In this document: positions 46,020-54,718 of the stretch, piece by piece | Numbering within the stretch: position 1 is the first letter of the stretch | How the letters are laid out: every line of letters starts with the position of its first letter | Source of the DNA: Sulfurospirillum oryzae | Lineage (GTDB): Bacteria; Campylobacterota; Campylobacteria; Campylobacterales; Sulfurospirillaceae | DNA: 64,000 bases | Reading direction: 5' to 3' | NCBI RefSeq assembly: GCF_025770725.1 | Contig: NZ_JANZKZ010000001.1 | Span: 496,001-560,000 of the forward strand | The notes under the pieces: generated by a model | Seen by the model: only the letters and a program-made list of their open reading frames with translations | The model's database searches: none | What the model was told of the DNA's origin: nothing | Program-made: the position numbers and the translations under genes

Positions 46020-46538
46020 GTGTTCGCTCATCTTAATGAAACCGTTCTTAAAGTCGTGATTATTATAGCTGTTCTTGTGATGTTTCTTGTTCTTTATACC
46101 ACTGGTATTGCTTTTGTATTGGGTAGTTATACAACCGACAATATTATCTTGCACAAACTCGCTGCACTGATTATTATCGGGCTTTTAAGTGTACATGCGT
46201 GGTTGCGCAGATGCACGATACGAAGACTTTTACAAGAGTGTGTTGCGATTTTTTTTAACAAACATATTCATCATGAAGACAACATCGATTTTATTATTCA
46301 CAATACAAAAAATCAAACCTTTGCGCAACTCTGCTTATGGTTTAATTCTGACATTTCATTTCTTCAACAAAAACTTTTAGAAAACCATGTCAAAATTGAA
46401 AATGTTGAAGATACATTAAAAACGATCGCCAAATACAACGATAAAGATATGTACCAAATCTTCCTGCTTATGATGAAATTACATGTAGAAAAAAATAGCC
46501 CCTCACCCATTTATGACGCCTCATGTTCTAGAATGTAA
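46020..46538 (+). CDS. Membrane protein of unknown function
   Basis: A 172-aa protein with two hydrophobic helices (about residues 9-33 and 45-62) followed by a polar, helical C-terminal part. No family recognised. It starts at GTG 46020 with AAAGGA 8 bp upstream, 15 bp past the transposon end, so its native upstream region has been replaced by the element; a possible -10 (TAGAAT, 45954-45959) lies inside it. Confidence 0.6.
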   Translation: MFAHLNETVLKVVIIIAVLVMFLVLYTTGIAFVLGSYTTDNIILHKLAALIIIGLLSVHAWLRRCTIRRLLQECVAIFFNKHIHHEDNIDFIIHNTKNQTFAQLCLWFNSDISFLQQKLLENHVKIENVEDTLKTIAKYNDKDMYQIFLLMMKLHVEKNSPSPIYDASCSRM

Positions 46539-46631
46539 ACGCTCTTTTGGTATTAAATTTTACACACACATGAAGATTTAGTCACACAAATTTTTGTTAT
46601 ACTTCACGTTTTACAAACTCAAGGATATGCA

Positions 46632-47945
46632 ATGGCACAGCAACATACAACAACAAAGCATAAAAGACTGCTCAGTTCTCAAGACTATAAAACACTTTCC
46701 CTTTCCGCTTTTGGTGGAGCGTTAGAGTTTTATGACTTTATTATTTTTGTCTTTTTTTCCAAAGTCATTGGGATTTTGTTCTTTCCTGCTGATATGCCTG
46801 TGTGGCTTAGTCAACTTCAAACGTTTGGCATCTTTGCAGCGGGCTATTTAGCGCGCCCTTTTGGTGGCATTGTGATGGCGCACTTTGGTGATCTGTTTGG
46901 AAGAAAACGTATGTTTACGCTTAGTATTCTTCTGATGGCAATCCCCACACTTCTCATTGGTTGTTTACCAACGTATGCGGTAGTCGGTTATTTAGCACCT
47001 ATTTTACTTCTCATTCTTAGAGTCTGTCAAGGTCTTGCTGTCGGAGGTGAAATCCCTGGTGCTTGGACCTTTGTAGCCGAACACGTTCCCAAAAACAAAG
47101 TAGGACTTGCGTGTGGAACGCTGACTTCTGGCTTAACGCTTGGCATCTTTCTTGGCTCATTGGTTTCGATTATGATGCAAAGTAATTTTAATGCGCTCGA
47201 GATGAACAGTTGGGTATGGAGAATTCCGTTTATTGTGGGTGGTATTTTTGGATTTATCGCGATGTATCTTAGACGTTGGCTGAAAGAGACACCTATTTTT
47301 CTTGAAATGCAAAAAAGAGAAAAAGAGGATATTTCCAAAAAACTACCGGTTTGGAATGTTTTATCAAATCATCTACCACAAACGACTATTTCTATTTTAC
47401 TAACATGGGTTTTATCCGCTGGCATTATGGTCATTATCGTCACAGCACATGTCTATTTGCAAGGGCAGTTTGGCTTTTCAGAAATTGACGTTTCCATATC
47501 AAGACTTCTAGCCACTGCTGGTTTAGCACTGGGGTGTGTCTTTTACGGTTACCTCGCCGATAAATTCTCCATTGGTAAAATTATATCCCTAGGGTGTATC
47601 TTCGTTCTCATTGCAACAATAATTTTTCTCGCATCGCTTTCTTTTGGTCGTGAAATGCTTTACATCACTTATCCCATTGTTGGCTTTAGCATTGGCATTG
47701 TTGGGGCTTTTCCTTACTACATGGTGCGCGCCTTTCCTGCCAAAGTCAGATACAGCGGTGTCGCTTTTTCGTTTAATATCTCCTACGCTATCACAGGTGC
47801 TTTAACCGCTTTTCTTATCCCTATTCTTGCCAACTTTTTCAGCAAATACGCCGCAGGTTTTTATGTGATGGGGGTCTTTGTATTTGGTGCACTTCTTGGC
47901 TGGTATATTATCCGTAAAGAAAAAGAGTTAGCTGAGGATATCTAA
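46632..47945 (+). CDS. MFS transporter, metabolite:H+ symporter (MHS) family
   Basis: A 437-aa carrier with twelve hydrophobic helices. The N-terminal GALEFYDFIIFVFFSKVIG, the loop FGDLFGRKRMF and LRVCQGLAVGGEIPGAW are MHS signatures (ProP, KgtP, ShiA group). Substrates are osmolytes or carboxylates; which one cannot be told. Ribosome site AAGGA precedes the ATG. A bidirectional terminator follows. Confidence 0.9.
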   Translation: MAQQHTTTKHKRLLSSQDYKTLSLSAFGGALEFYDFIIFVFFSKVIGILFFPADMPVWLSQLQTFGIFAAGYLARPFGGIVMAHFGDLFGRKRMFTLSILLMAIPTLLIGCLPTYAVVGYLAPILLLILRVCQGLAVGGEIPGAWTFVAEHVPKNKVGLACGTLTSGLTLGIFLGSLVSIMMQSNFNALEMNSWVWRIPFIVGGIFGFIAMYLRRWLKETPIFLEMQKREKEDISKKLPVWNVLSNHLPQTTISILLTWVLSAGIMVIIVTAHVYLQGQFGFSEIDVSISRLLATAGLALGCVFYGYLADKFSIGKIISLGCIFVLIATIIFLASLSFGREMLYITYPIVGFSIGIVGAFPYYMVRAFPAKVRYSGVAFSFNISYAITGALTAFLIPILANFFSKYAAGFYVMGVFVFGALLGWYIIRKEKELAEDI

Positions 47946-47957
47946 TTTTACAATCAA

Positions 47958-47980
47958 AGAGAGTAAAAATTTTACTCTCT
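47958..47980. terminator. Bidirectional terminator between the MFS and XRE genes
   Basis: AGAGAGTAAAA and TTTTACTCTCT form a perfect 11-bp inverted repeat between the convergent stops at 47945 and 47985. Confidence 0.8.
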
Positions 47981-47984
47981 TCAC

Positions 47985-48365
47985 TTAGTTCTGCTTTAGT
48001 TGACGTTTATAGCGCCTAAAATAAAGCGTTATACCCCAGCCAAACAACGGATAAATAAACCATAGATGATGTGGATTAGTTAGTATGTTAATAATAAATA
48101 AAAGCAAATTCACCCCTATAAAAGTGATGACTCCCGTATTTTTTTCTATTTTCTCGCGAATTGGCATTGGCTTTCCTTTATTGTTTAACAACTCTTGTAA
48201 ATTTTTTATGTCTATTTTGAATGCATTTGCAAGTAATTTCAAAGACTCTAAACTGACTTCATCATCCTTTTCAATTCGCTGAATGGTTCTTGTACTCAAT
48301 CCTGTTATGTCGGCTAACTGCTCTTGTGACCAACCATTTTCTAACCTTAGGTTTTTAATAATCAT
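47985..48365 (-). CDS. XRE-family regulator with 2TM C-terminal domain
   Basis: A 126-aa protein: helix-turn-helix at residues 1-60 (LRLENGWSQEQLADITGLSTRTIQRIEK) and two hydrophobic helices at about 75-97 and 101-115, a 2TM-type tail. Such proteins are membrane-tethered regulators found near transporters or as accessory genes; the target is unknown. Confidence 0.85.
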   Translation of the reverse strand: MIIKNLRLENGWSQEQLADITGLSTRTIQRIEKDDEVSLESLKLLANAFKIDIKNLQELLNNKGKPMPIREKIEKNTGVITFIGVNLLLFIINILTNPHHLWFIYPLFGWGITLYFRRYKRQLKQN

Positions 48366-48465
48366 TGGTTTCTCCGTAGAATTTTGTTTGAATTATATCG
48401 CTTTTGAGACTATGTCGGTTACGACACATAAGTGACATTTTAGACTTAAAAGAAGGCGGATGTGC

Positions 48466-49038
48466 TTAATTCTCTCTAGCATCTGCCAAAACAAGCGCAA
48501 ACAGTACATTTACCCCATGCTGTTTAAGTGTCTCATGCGCCTCTTCCAAAGTACTTCCCGTGGTAACAATATCATCGATCAAAATGGCATCAACTTCATC
48601 TTTACATGTAAAGATGAAATCACGTTTATTGGCTTGTCGGTAGGCTCTGCTTTTACCTGAATAACTCTCATGGTTCTGCGCTCTTAAACTTCCATACATT
48701 GGCGTTAAATAAGGCTTGGTTGCTTTTGCTAGAATCGCACTGTGCGAATAGCCATGTCGCACATGATCGTCGATAGGAATTGCACAAATTCCTTTGGGTA
48801 ACTCAAACGTTTTTAAAAATTGAAAGAAAGTATGCGTTCCAAGTTGCGCGAAGATTTTAGCGCCGATGTAAGTGTGCTTTGTATGAAGGAGTGGGGCTAT
48901 GTCATTGTAGTTGTAAAAAGAGTAGACTTTCAGCCCACTTTCCAACACCCTAAAAGCGGGAGTTGGGGCTAAAATCGTTTGTAGGCACATTTTACAAAGT
49001 GGTTGCCAACTTAGATTTAAACAAAGATGGCAACGCAT
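48466..49038 (-). CDS. ComF-family phosphoribosyltransferase-like protein
   Basis: A 190-aa ComF family protein. The N-terminal zinc ribbon uses Cys3, Cys6, Cys15 and Cys18 (CHLC..CKMC); the C-terminal phosphoribosyltransferase fold has AILIDDIVTTGSTLEEA. ComF is needed for DNA uptake in naturally competent bacteria. The gene contains a 24-bp perfect palindrome (48595-48618), and its ATG adjoins another copy of the same word. It lies 12 bp after lepA. Confidence 0.88.
   Translation of the reverse strand: MRCHLCLNLSWQPLCKMCLQTILAPTPAFRVLESGLKVYSFYNYNDIAPLLHTKHTYIGAKIFAQLGTHTFFQFLKTFELPKGICAIPIDDHVRHGYSHSAILAKATKPYLTPMYGSLRAQNHESYSGKSRAYRQANKRDFIFTCKDEVDAILIDDIVTTGSTLEEAHETLKQHGVNVLFALVLADAREN
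48595..48618. repeat. 24-bp perfect palindrome around TTTACATGTAAA inside comF
   Basis: The core TTTACATGTAAA is extended symmetrically to 24 bp (TTCATC on the left, GATGAA on the right), the longest version in the window. It encodes FIFTCKDEV. Confidence 0.9.
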
Positions 49039-49050
49039 TACATGTAAAGA

Positions 49051-50844
49051 TTAGTCGATTTTGAGAATGGTGAGAAACGCCTCTTGCGGTAATTGAACTT
49101 TACCGATGGATTTCATACGTTTCTTACCCTCTTTTTGTTTATCGAGGAGTTTTCGTTTTCGGGTAATATCGCCACCATAACATTTGGCGGTCACGTTTTT
49201 ACCCATGGATTTGACGGTTTCACGAGCAATGACTTTTGTGCCAATACTCGCTTGGATCGCCACTTCAAAAAGCTGTCGTGGAACGATCTCTTTCATCGCT
49301 TTAACAAAGTCACGACCTCTGGTTTGCGCACTTACACGTGGCACAATGATAGAAAGTGCATCCACAGGCTCACCTGCAACCAAAAGATCAAGTTTGACCA
49401 AGTCACCCACTTGATACCCAATCGGCTCATAATCAAAACTTGCGTACCCTTTTGAGACGGATTTGAGTTTATCGTAAAAGTCCATCACAATTTCATTGAG
49501 AGGAATTTCATACTCCAAAAGTACACGCTCAGGACTGAGATAGTCCATTTTCTTTTGCATACCGCGTTTGTTATTCATTAAAATGATGATGTTGCCCAAA
49601 AATTCAGTCGGTGTTAACACGGTTGCTTTGACGTAAGGCTCTTGAATCTCTTCAAATTCATTGACAGGAGGAAGTTGGCTTGGGTTTTGAATATCAAGCA
49701 CAGTTCCTTTAGTGGTTTTCACTTTGTACGTAACCGTAGGCGCGGTAGCGATGAGATCAAGGTCAAACTCTCGCTCCAAACGCTCTTTGATAACTTCCAT
49801 GTGAAGTAAACCTAAAAAACCAACCCTAAAGCCAAAGCCCAATGCTGCAGAGGTTTCAGGCTCGTACGAAATGCTTGAGTCATTGAGTTTAAGTTTATCT
49901 AACGCGTCTCTGAGTTCTTCAAATTTATCGGTTTCAATCGGATAAAGTCCCGCAAAAACAAACTGTTTGACCTCTTTAAAACCAGCGATCGGCTCTTTCG
50001 TTTTGTTACGAAAATCCGTAATGGTATCGCCTACTTTAACGTCCCCAACATTTTTAAGACCCAGTACGACAATGCCCACTTCGCCCGTTTTAATCATCGG
50101 TGTTTTTTCAAGAACAAGGGGATGCGGATACATGAGGTTTAAAACTTCGTGTTTTTTACCTGTACCCATAACATAGACTTCTTGTCCTTTTTTGATTGCG
50201 CCATCGTAGACGCGAACGAGTGCGAGTGCGCCTAGATAATTGTCAAACCAGCTATCGTAAATAAGCGCTTTGGTAGGAGCATTTTCATCGCCTTTTGGAG
50301 GAGGGATTTTATCGACAAGGGTATCAAGAAGTTCTCTGATACCAATACCACTTTTTGCACTCACGTTCAACGCTTCCGAACAATCAAGCCCAATGGTATG
50401 TTCGATCTCATCTTTCACACGCTCAGGATCAGCAGCAGGAAGGTCTATTTTGTTGATGACAGGAATAATTTCTAAGTTATTTTCAAGCGCTATGTAGACA
50501 TTTGCAATGGTTTGTGCTTCAACGCCCTGAGAGGCATCAACCACCAAAAGTGCTCCATCACTGGAAGCCAAAGAACGGCTCACTTCATACGAAAAGTCAA
50601 CGTGACCTGGAGTGTCAATAAGATTTAAAATATAAGGTTGCCCATCTTTCACATACGTAAGGCGTACACTTTGAGCTTTAATGGTAATGCCACGCTCTTT
50701 TTCGATGTCCATAGTGTCCATCATCTGTGTGGTCATTTCACGTTCACTCACCGCACCGCACTCTTGGATAAGGCGGTCTGCTAGCGTACTTTTACCGTGA
50801 TCGATATGAGCAATAATTGAGAAGTTACGAATATGTTTCTGCAT
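49051..50844 (-). CDS. lepA: Elongation factor 4 (LepA)
   Basis: LepA (597 aa) is a translational GTPase that acts on stalled ribosomes. G motifs are AHIDHGKST near residue 12, DTPGHVDF near 78 and NKIDLP near 131; the C-terminal domain ends in [17 protein letters not shown], specific to LepA. The ATG overlaps the prs stop by one base (TAATG). Confidence 0.98.
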   Translation of the reverse strand: MQKHIRNFSIIAHIDHGKSTLADRLIQECGAVSEREMTTQMMDTMDIEKERGITIKAQSVRLTYVKDGQPYILNLIDTPGHVDFSYEVSRSLASSDGALLVVDASQGVEAQTIANVYIALENNLEIIPVINKIDLPAADPERVKDEIEHTIGLDCSEALNVSAKSGIGIRELLDTLVDKIPPPKGDENAPTKALIYDSWFDNYLGALALVRVYDGAIKKGQEVYVMGTGKKHEVLNLMYPHPLVLEKTPMIKTGEVGIVVLGLKNVGDVKVGDTITDFRNKTKEPIAGFKEVKQFVFAGLYPIETDKFEELRDALDKLKLNDSSISYEPETSAALGFGFRVGFLGLLHMEVIKERLEREFDLDLIATAPTVTYKVKTTKGTVLDIQNPSQLPPVNEFEEIQEPYVKATVLTPTEFLGNIIILMNNKRGMQKKMDYLSPERVLLEYEIPLNEIVMDFYDKLKSVSKGYASFDYEPIGYQVGDLVKLDLLVAGEPVDALSIIVPRVSAQTRGRDFVKAMKEIVPRQLFEVAIQASIGTKVIARETVKSMGKNVTAKCYGGDITRKRKLLDKQKEGKKRMKSIGKVQLPQEAFLTILKID

Positions 50845-51773
50845 TAAATAAAGAGTCCATTTACACTTTCATTGTGATAAACACGACGAATGACTTCCGC
50901 AAAAACAGGTGCAACGCTTAGAACTTTGATTTTTGGGTTTGCTTCTTTAAGAGGAATGGTGTCAGTTACAACTAATTCGTCTAACTCACCTTTAGCGATA
51001 CGCTCGTACGCTGGACCACTGAGAACTGCGTGCGTACAACATGCCATAACGCTTGTAGCACCTCTTTTTTTCAAGACTTCAGCCGCTTTGACAATTGTTC
51101 CTGCTGTATCGATCATATCATCGACTAAAATAACATCTTTGCCTGTAACATCACCAATGATGTTCATCACTTCAGACTCATTGGCTTTTTCACGACGTTT
51201 ATCAACGATGACCATATCAACACCCAAAAGTTTTGCAAAACTTCTTGCACGCGCAACGCCACCAATATCAGGGCTTGCAATAATTGGGTTTTTAAGATTT
51301 TTGGCTTTTACATAGTCGTTGAAGATGATAGAACCGTAAAGGTTATCAACAGGAATATCGAAGAAACCTTGGATTTGTCCTGCGTGAAGGTCAATCGTTA
51401 CAACACGATCAATTCCCGCTGTTTGGATCATGTTAGCAACAAGTTTTGCCGTAATAGGAACACGAGGTGCCGCTTTTCGATCTTGTCGTGCATAACCAAA
51501 ATAAGGCATAATAGCCGTAATGCTATTGGCAGAACTGCGTCTTAGTGCATCTGTTAAAATTAATAGCTCCATCAAATTCACATTCGCAGGAGCACAGGTT
51601 GATTGGATGATGAAAACATCTTTTCCACGCACACTCTCACTGATTTGAACACTGATCTCACCATCGCTAAAGGTCTTAATCTCAGCTGCTGAAAGAGGGA
51701 GAGAAAGATGTTTCGCCACTCGTTTTGCAAACTCTGGATTTGCCGTTCCTGCAAAGACTTTATAGCCTCTCAT
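50844..51773 (-). CDS. prs: Ribose-phosphate pyrophosphokinase
   Basis: Prs (309 aa) makes PRPP for nucleotide, histidine and tryptophan synthesis. Motifs: [10 protein letters not shown] near 36, [10 protein letters not shown] near 95, and the PRPP-binding [11 protein letters not shown] near 217. It is translationally coupled to lepA. Confidence 0.98.
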   Translation of the reverse strand: MRGYKVFAGTANPEFAKRVAKHLSLPLSAAEIKTFSDGEISVQISESVRGKDVFIIQSTCAPANVNLMELLILTDALRRSSANSITAIMPYFGYARQDRKAAPRVPITAKLVANMIQTAGIDRVVTIDLHAGQIQGFFDIPVDNLYGSIIFNDYVKAKNLKNPIIASPDIGGVARARSFAKLLGVDMVIVDKRREKANESEVMNIIGDVTGKDVILVDDMIDTAGTIVKAAEVLKKRGATSVMACCTHAVLSGPAYERIAKGELDELVVTDTIPLKEANPKIKVLSVAPVFAEVIRRVYHNESVNGLFI

Positions 51774-51909
51774 ATTGAATATCCTTTACATCAAAAAGTT
51801 CTCTATTTTATCCAAAGGGGACTTAAGATAGCGTTAACACTCTTTTAACATTAAAGTGCCATAATATCACTATGATTTATTTATATTATAAGTAAATAAA
51901 GGAAATCTT

Positions 51910-52719
51910 ATGTATTCACTCAGACGTTTTATCTCTTTAGAGATTCTCTTGGCATTTTTAATGATGAGCTATACGGGTATCATTCTTTTTCTTTCCCCTA
52001 AAGGCAGAGTCGCCAACTGGACAAATTGGGAGCTTTTAGGACTTGATAAAACACAATACACCAATTTACATGTAACCTTTATGGTGCTCTTTTTGGTTGG
52101 TATGCTTTTTCACATTTATCTTAACTGGCGTGCGCTCTTTATCTACCTAAGCAACAAAGCGAGAGAATTTTCACTCTTTACAAAAGAATTTATTTTGGCA
52201 TTAGGCATTAACCTTCTTTTTCTCTTTGGAACACTTTATTACTGGACACCTTTTGATCAATTTTTAGACTTCCAATACGAGATAAAAGCTTCATGGGAGA
52301 AGAAAGTCGATAAAGCTCCTTATGGACATGCTGAACTCTCAACACTTGGGGAGTTTGCAGAGCGTACCAATAGTAACGTCTCTACCATCATTTCAAAACT
52401 TAATGCGTATAAACTTCAAGGTGTAACCCTTTCAAAAACCGTTGCGCAAATCGCTAAAGAAAATGGCAAATCTCCCGCTCAACTTTTTGACATCATTAAC
52501 GCTAAAGCTCAAAACAATACCTTAAAAGAAGACGGTGGATACAGTAAATTAACCCTCAAAGAGGCGAGTATTCAACAGGCATTTGAGCTTGAGGAAGCAT
52601 TACAAATTATCCATGAAAAAGGCTTTAATGCAACAGAGAATTCAACGATAAAAGAGAGTGCAGAAGCTTTACATGTAAAGCCTATTGAACTCTTAGAATT
52701 ACTCAAAAAATCCCAATAA
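51910..52719 (+). CDS. DUF4405-type membrane protein with helical C-terminus
   Basis: A 269-aa protein. The first 120 residues hold three or four membrane helices with His residues in NLHVTFMVLFLVGMLFHIYLNWRALF, as in DUF4405/cytochrome b561-like haem-binding proteins. The last 140 residues are soluble and helical, with a repeated pattern resembling small DNA- or metal-linked helical motifs (GEFAERTNSNVSTIISKLNAY; TVAQIAKENGKSPAQLF; SAEALHVKPIELLELL). It is followed 10 bp later by an EF-hand gene. Two palindrome copies encode LHV. Confidence 0.75.
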   Translation: MYSLRRFISLEILLAFLMMSYTGIILFLSPKGRVANWTNWELLGLDKTQYTNLHVTFMVLFLVGMLFHIYLNWRALFIYLSNKAREFSLFTKEFILALGINLLFLFGTLYYWTPFDQFLDFQYEIKASWEKKVDKAPYGHAELSTLGEFAERTNSNVSTIISKLNAYKLQGVTLSKTVAQIAKENGKSPAQLFDIINAKAQNNTLKEDGGYSKLTLKEASIQQAFELEEALQIIHEKGFNATENSTIKESAEALHVKPIELLELLKKSQ

Positions 52720-52729
52720 AGGAGTCAAG

Positions 52730-53032
52730 ATGAAAAAAGCACTTATGCTTTTAGCAATGGTAAGCCTTGTAGGTTTAAATCTTTTCGCCGCAGATGCAAC
52801 GCGTGGACCTGTTGCATTTGAAACGTACGATAAAAACAAAGATGGCGTTATTACTCAAGAGGAGTTTGATGCTGTAAAAGCGGAGCGTATGAGCGCAAAA
52901 GCAGAAGCAGGAATGCCAATGAGGAACGCTGCCAATTCACCTGATTTTACCTTTTTTGATACTAATAAAGATGGCAAAATCACAAAAGAAGAGTACCGAG
53001 ATGGGCAACTCTCTCGCATGCGTTCTCGATAA
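52730..53032 (+). CDS. Exported EF-hand calcium-binding protein
   Basis: A 100-aa protein with a signal peptide (ALMLLAMVSLVGLNLFA) and two EF-hand loops, DKNKDGVITQEEF near residue 35 and DTNKDGKITKEEY near 80, with canonical Ca-binding acidic positions. Likely periplasmic calcium sensor or buffer, perhaps linked to the preceding membrane protein (ribosome site AAAGGAG, same operon). Confidence 0.88.
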   Translation: MKKALMLLAMVSLVGLNLFAADATRGPVAFETYDKNKDGVITQEEFDAVKAERMSAKAEAGMPMRNAANSPDFTFFDTNKDGKITKEEYRDGQLSRMRSR

Positions 53033-53037
53033 ATAAA

Positions 53038-53060
53038 GCCAAGAGGTTCTACCTCTTGGC
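53038..53060. terminator. Bidirectional terminator between the EF-hand and cyuA-like genes
   Basis: GCCAAGAGG (53038-53046) and CCTCTTGGC (53052-53060) form a 9-bp stem with a 5-base loop, then GTGGTTTTT on the plus strand; it overlaps the last codons of the minus-strand gene. Confidence 0.8.
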
Positions 53061-54350
53061 GTGGTTTTTACTCATAATATCAATAATGACTTTATCGGTG
53101 ATATACATTCCATCTTGAGAAAGTGCGCCAATATTTTTAAGAGTTTTTTCAATGTCATGCGCGATAATGCCATCGCCTCCTTGAAGAAATCTCCCAGCAG
53201 AAGCAAGCATATACGCATCAAATGCGGCGTATAGCGTAGTGGCTATCTTCATAGCACACGAAGACTTGGCACCATCACAAATGATGCCTGAAACATCTCC
53301 CAGCGTATTGCCAATAGAATGCGAAACCACTTCCAGACTTTCATCGTTCAAAAAGGCTAATGCTCCACTCACCGCTGCCGCAGAGCAAATGACGCCACAA
53401 TAAGCCGAGAGTCTTCCCACGTTGCTTTTAATATGCACCGTTGCCAAATGCGAGAAGAAAAGGGCACGAAGAAGTTTTTCTTCGTTTACATGTAAAACAT
53501 TCGCGTACTCGATTAGTGCTAAAGAGGAGGTCATTCCTTGATTGCCACTACCGCTGGTGGTCATCACAGGAAGAGCACATCCGCTCATCCTTGCATCACT
53601 ACCTGCACTCGCAAAAGCAGCGGCACGGTTACGCACATCATTGCCGTAAAACCCTTTTTTGATGTTATCGCAGATGATCTTTCCGATGTTCACACCATAA
53701 TGCCCTTCTAATCCCTCATGCGCGATGCGAGAGTTAAGCTCAATGACTTTGAGAAATAAGGGTCTTATTTTTGAGAGATCAATCGTTTGTGCTGTCTCAT
53801 AAATGACGGCAATGCTAAGGACTTCACGGTCTTCAAAACTAGAGTTAAAATCAGCATCGTTACACGGACGATCTAAAATAAGTTCACCATCTTTTAGAAT
53901 ACGGGTAATGTTCGTGTGAGTATGTTTAATCTCAACACTCACCCAATGCGATTTACTAAACACTTTGATTTCCACATAAAGCTTTGCATCGCTCTCTACA
54001 TGTAAAACTTCGATCACCTTGCGTTCCAAAAATACCTTGACATGCTGCATCTCATCGGCATCAATATCACTAATGACCATAAGATCTTTTTTGGAATCTC
54101 CTGCGATTAAACCCATTGCAACGGAGGTTTCAATACCCACCATTCCACCGCTATTAGGGACAACGACGCTTTTGACATTTTTGATCATATTACCTGAGAT
54201 GCGCACTTCCACGCGCTCTATGGGCTCATCTAAAATCTCTCTGGCTTTTGCCGCTGTGTACGCAATAGCGATCGGCTCCGTGCATCCTTGAGCTGGGACA
54301 ACCTCTTCAAATAAAATTGTTAATAATTTTTCTTCTACGCTCGCCACCAA
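53049..54350 (-). CDS. cyuA: L-cysteine desulfidase / L-serine dehydratase-like (UPF0597)
   Basis: A 433-aa Fe-S enzyme of the UPF0597 (CyuA/CdsB) family. Cys23 in QGCTEPIAIAY and the later cysteines in SGNQGMTSS and CGVICSAAAVSG are the family hallmarks; CDGAKSSCAMKI carries two more. These enzymes break cysteine to pyruvate, sulfide and ammonia, which suits amino-acid fermentation. Two palindrome words encode LHV. Confidence 0.88.
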   Translation of the reverse strand: MVASVEEKLLTILFEEVVPAQGCTEPIAIAYTAAKAREILDEPIERVEVRISGNMIKNVKSVVVPNSGGMVGIETSVAMGLIAGDSKKDLMVISDIDADEMQHVKVFLERKVIEVLHVESDAKLYVEIKVFSKSHWVSVEIKHTHTNITRILKDGELILDRPCNDADFNSSFEDREVLSIAVIYETAQTIDLSKIRPLFLKVIELNSRIAHEGLEGHYGVNIGKIICDNIKKGFYGNDVRNRAAAFASAGSDARMSGCALPVMTTSGSGNQGMTSSLALIEYANVLHVNEEKLLRALFFSHLATVHIKSNVGRLSAYCGVICSAAAVSGALAFLNDESLEVVSHSIGNTLGDVSGIICDGAKSSCAMKIATTLYAAFDAYMLASAGRFLQGGDGIIAHDIEKTLKNIGALSQDGMYITDKVIIDIMSKNHAKR

Positions 54351-54355
54351 AACTC

Positions 54356-54718
54356 CTAGCCTCGACTTGATATAAATATCCCCAGCACAATCAAGGCAAG
54401 ACCAAGAATTTTATAAAGCGTCACACTCTCGCTAAACAAAAAGACCGATGAAATAAACACGACAACAAATGTAAGCCCCATAAACGGATACGCATAACTT
54501 AACTCAAACTTTGTCATCGCCGCCATCCAACACAAAGAGGCAACAAATGCGGAAATAAATCCACTCAAAATAAAAGGGTCTAAAAAAAGCTTCAATAAAA
54601 AAATCAATTTTTCTGCTGATGCATCAGGCAAATGACCATGAAACGGTATGCGCCACTTAATGACCAGCTGTCCGTACACCGTAAAGAAAATTGTTCCAAA
54701 AATGTATAAATGCGCCAT
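54356..54718 (-). CDS. EmrE-like small membrane protein (ArnE/ArnF-type flippase subunit)
   Basis: A 120-aa protein with four hydrophobic helices (YIFGTIFFTVYGQLVIKW, ILSGFISAFVASLCWMAAM, YPFMGLTFVVVFISSVFLF, ILGLALIVLGIFIS), the size and pattern of DMT single-domain transporters. It starts at ATG 54718 in a one-base overlap with the aminotransferase stop, so it is in that operon. There it would fit a flippase subunit for undecaprenyl-phosphate-linked aminosugar. Confidence 0.78.
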   Translation of the reverse strand: MAHLYIFGTIFFTVYGQLVIKWRIPFHGHLPDASAEKLIFLLKLFLDPFILSGFISAFVASLCWMAAMTKFELSYAYPFMGLTFVVVFISSVFLFSESVTLYKILGLALIVLGIFISSRG

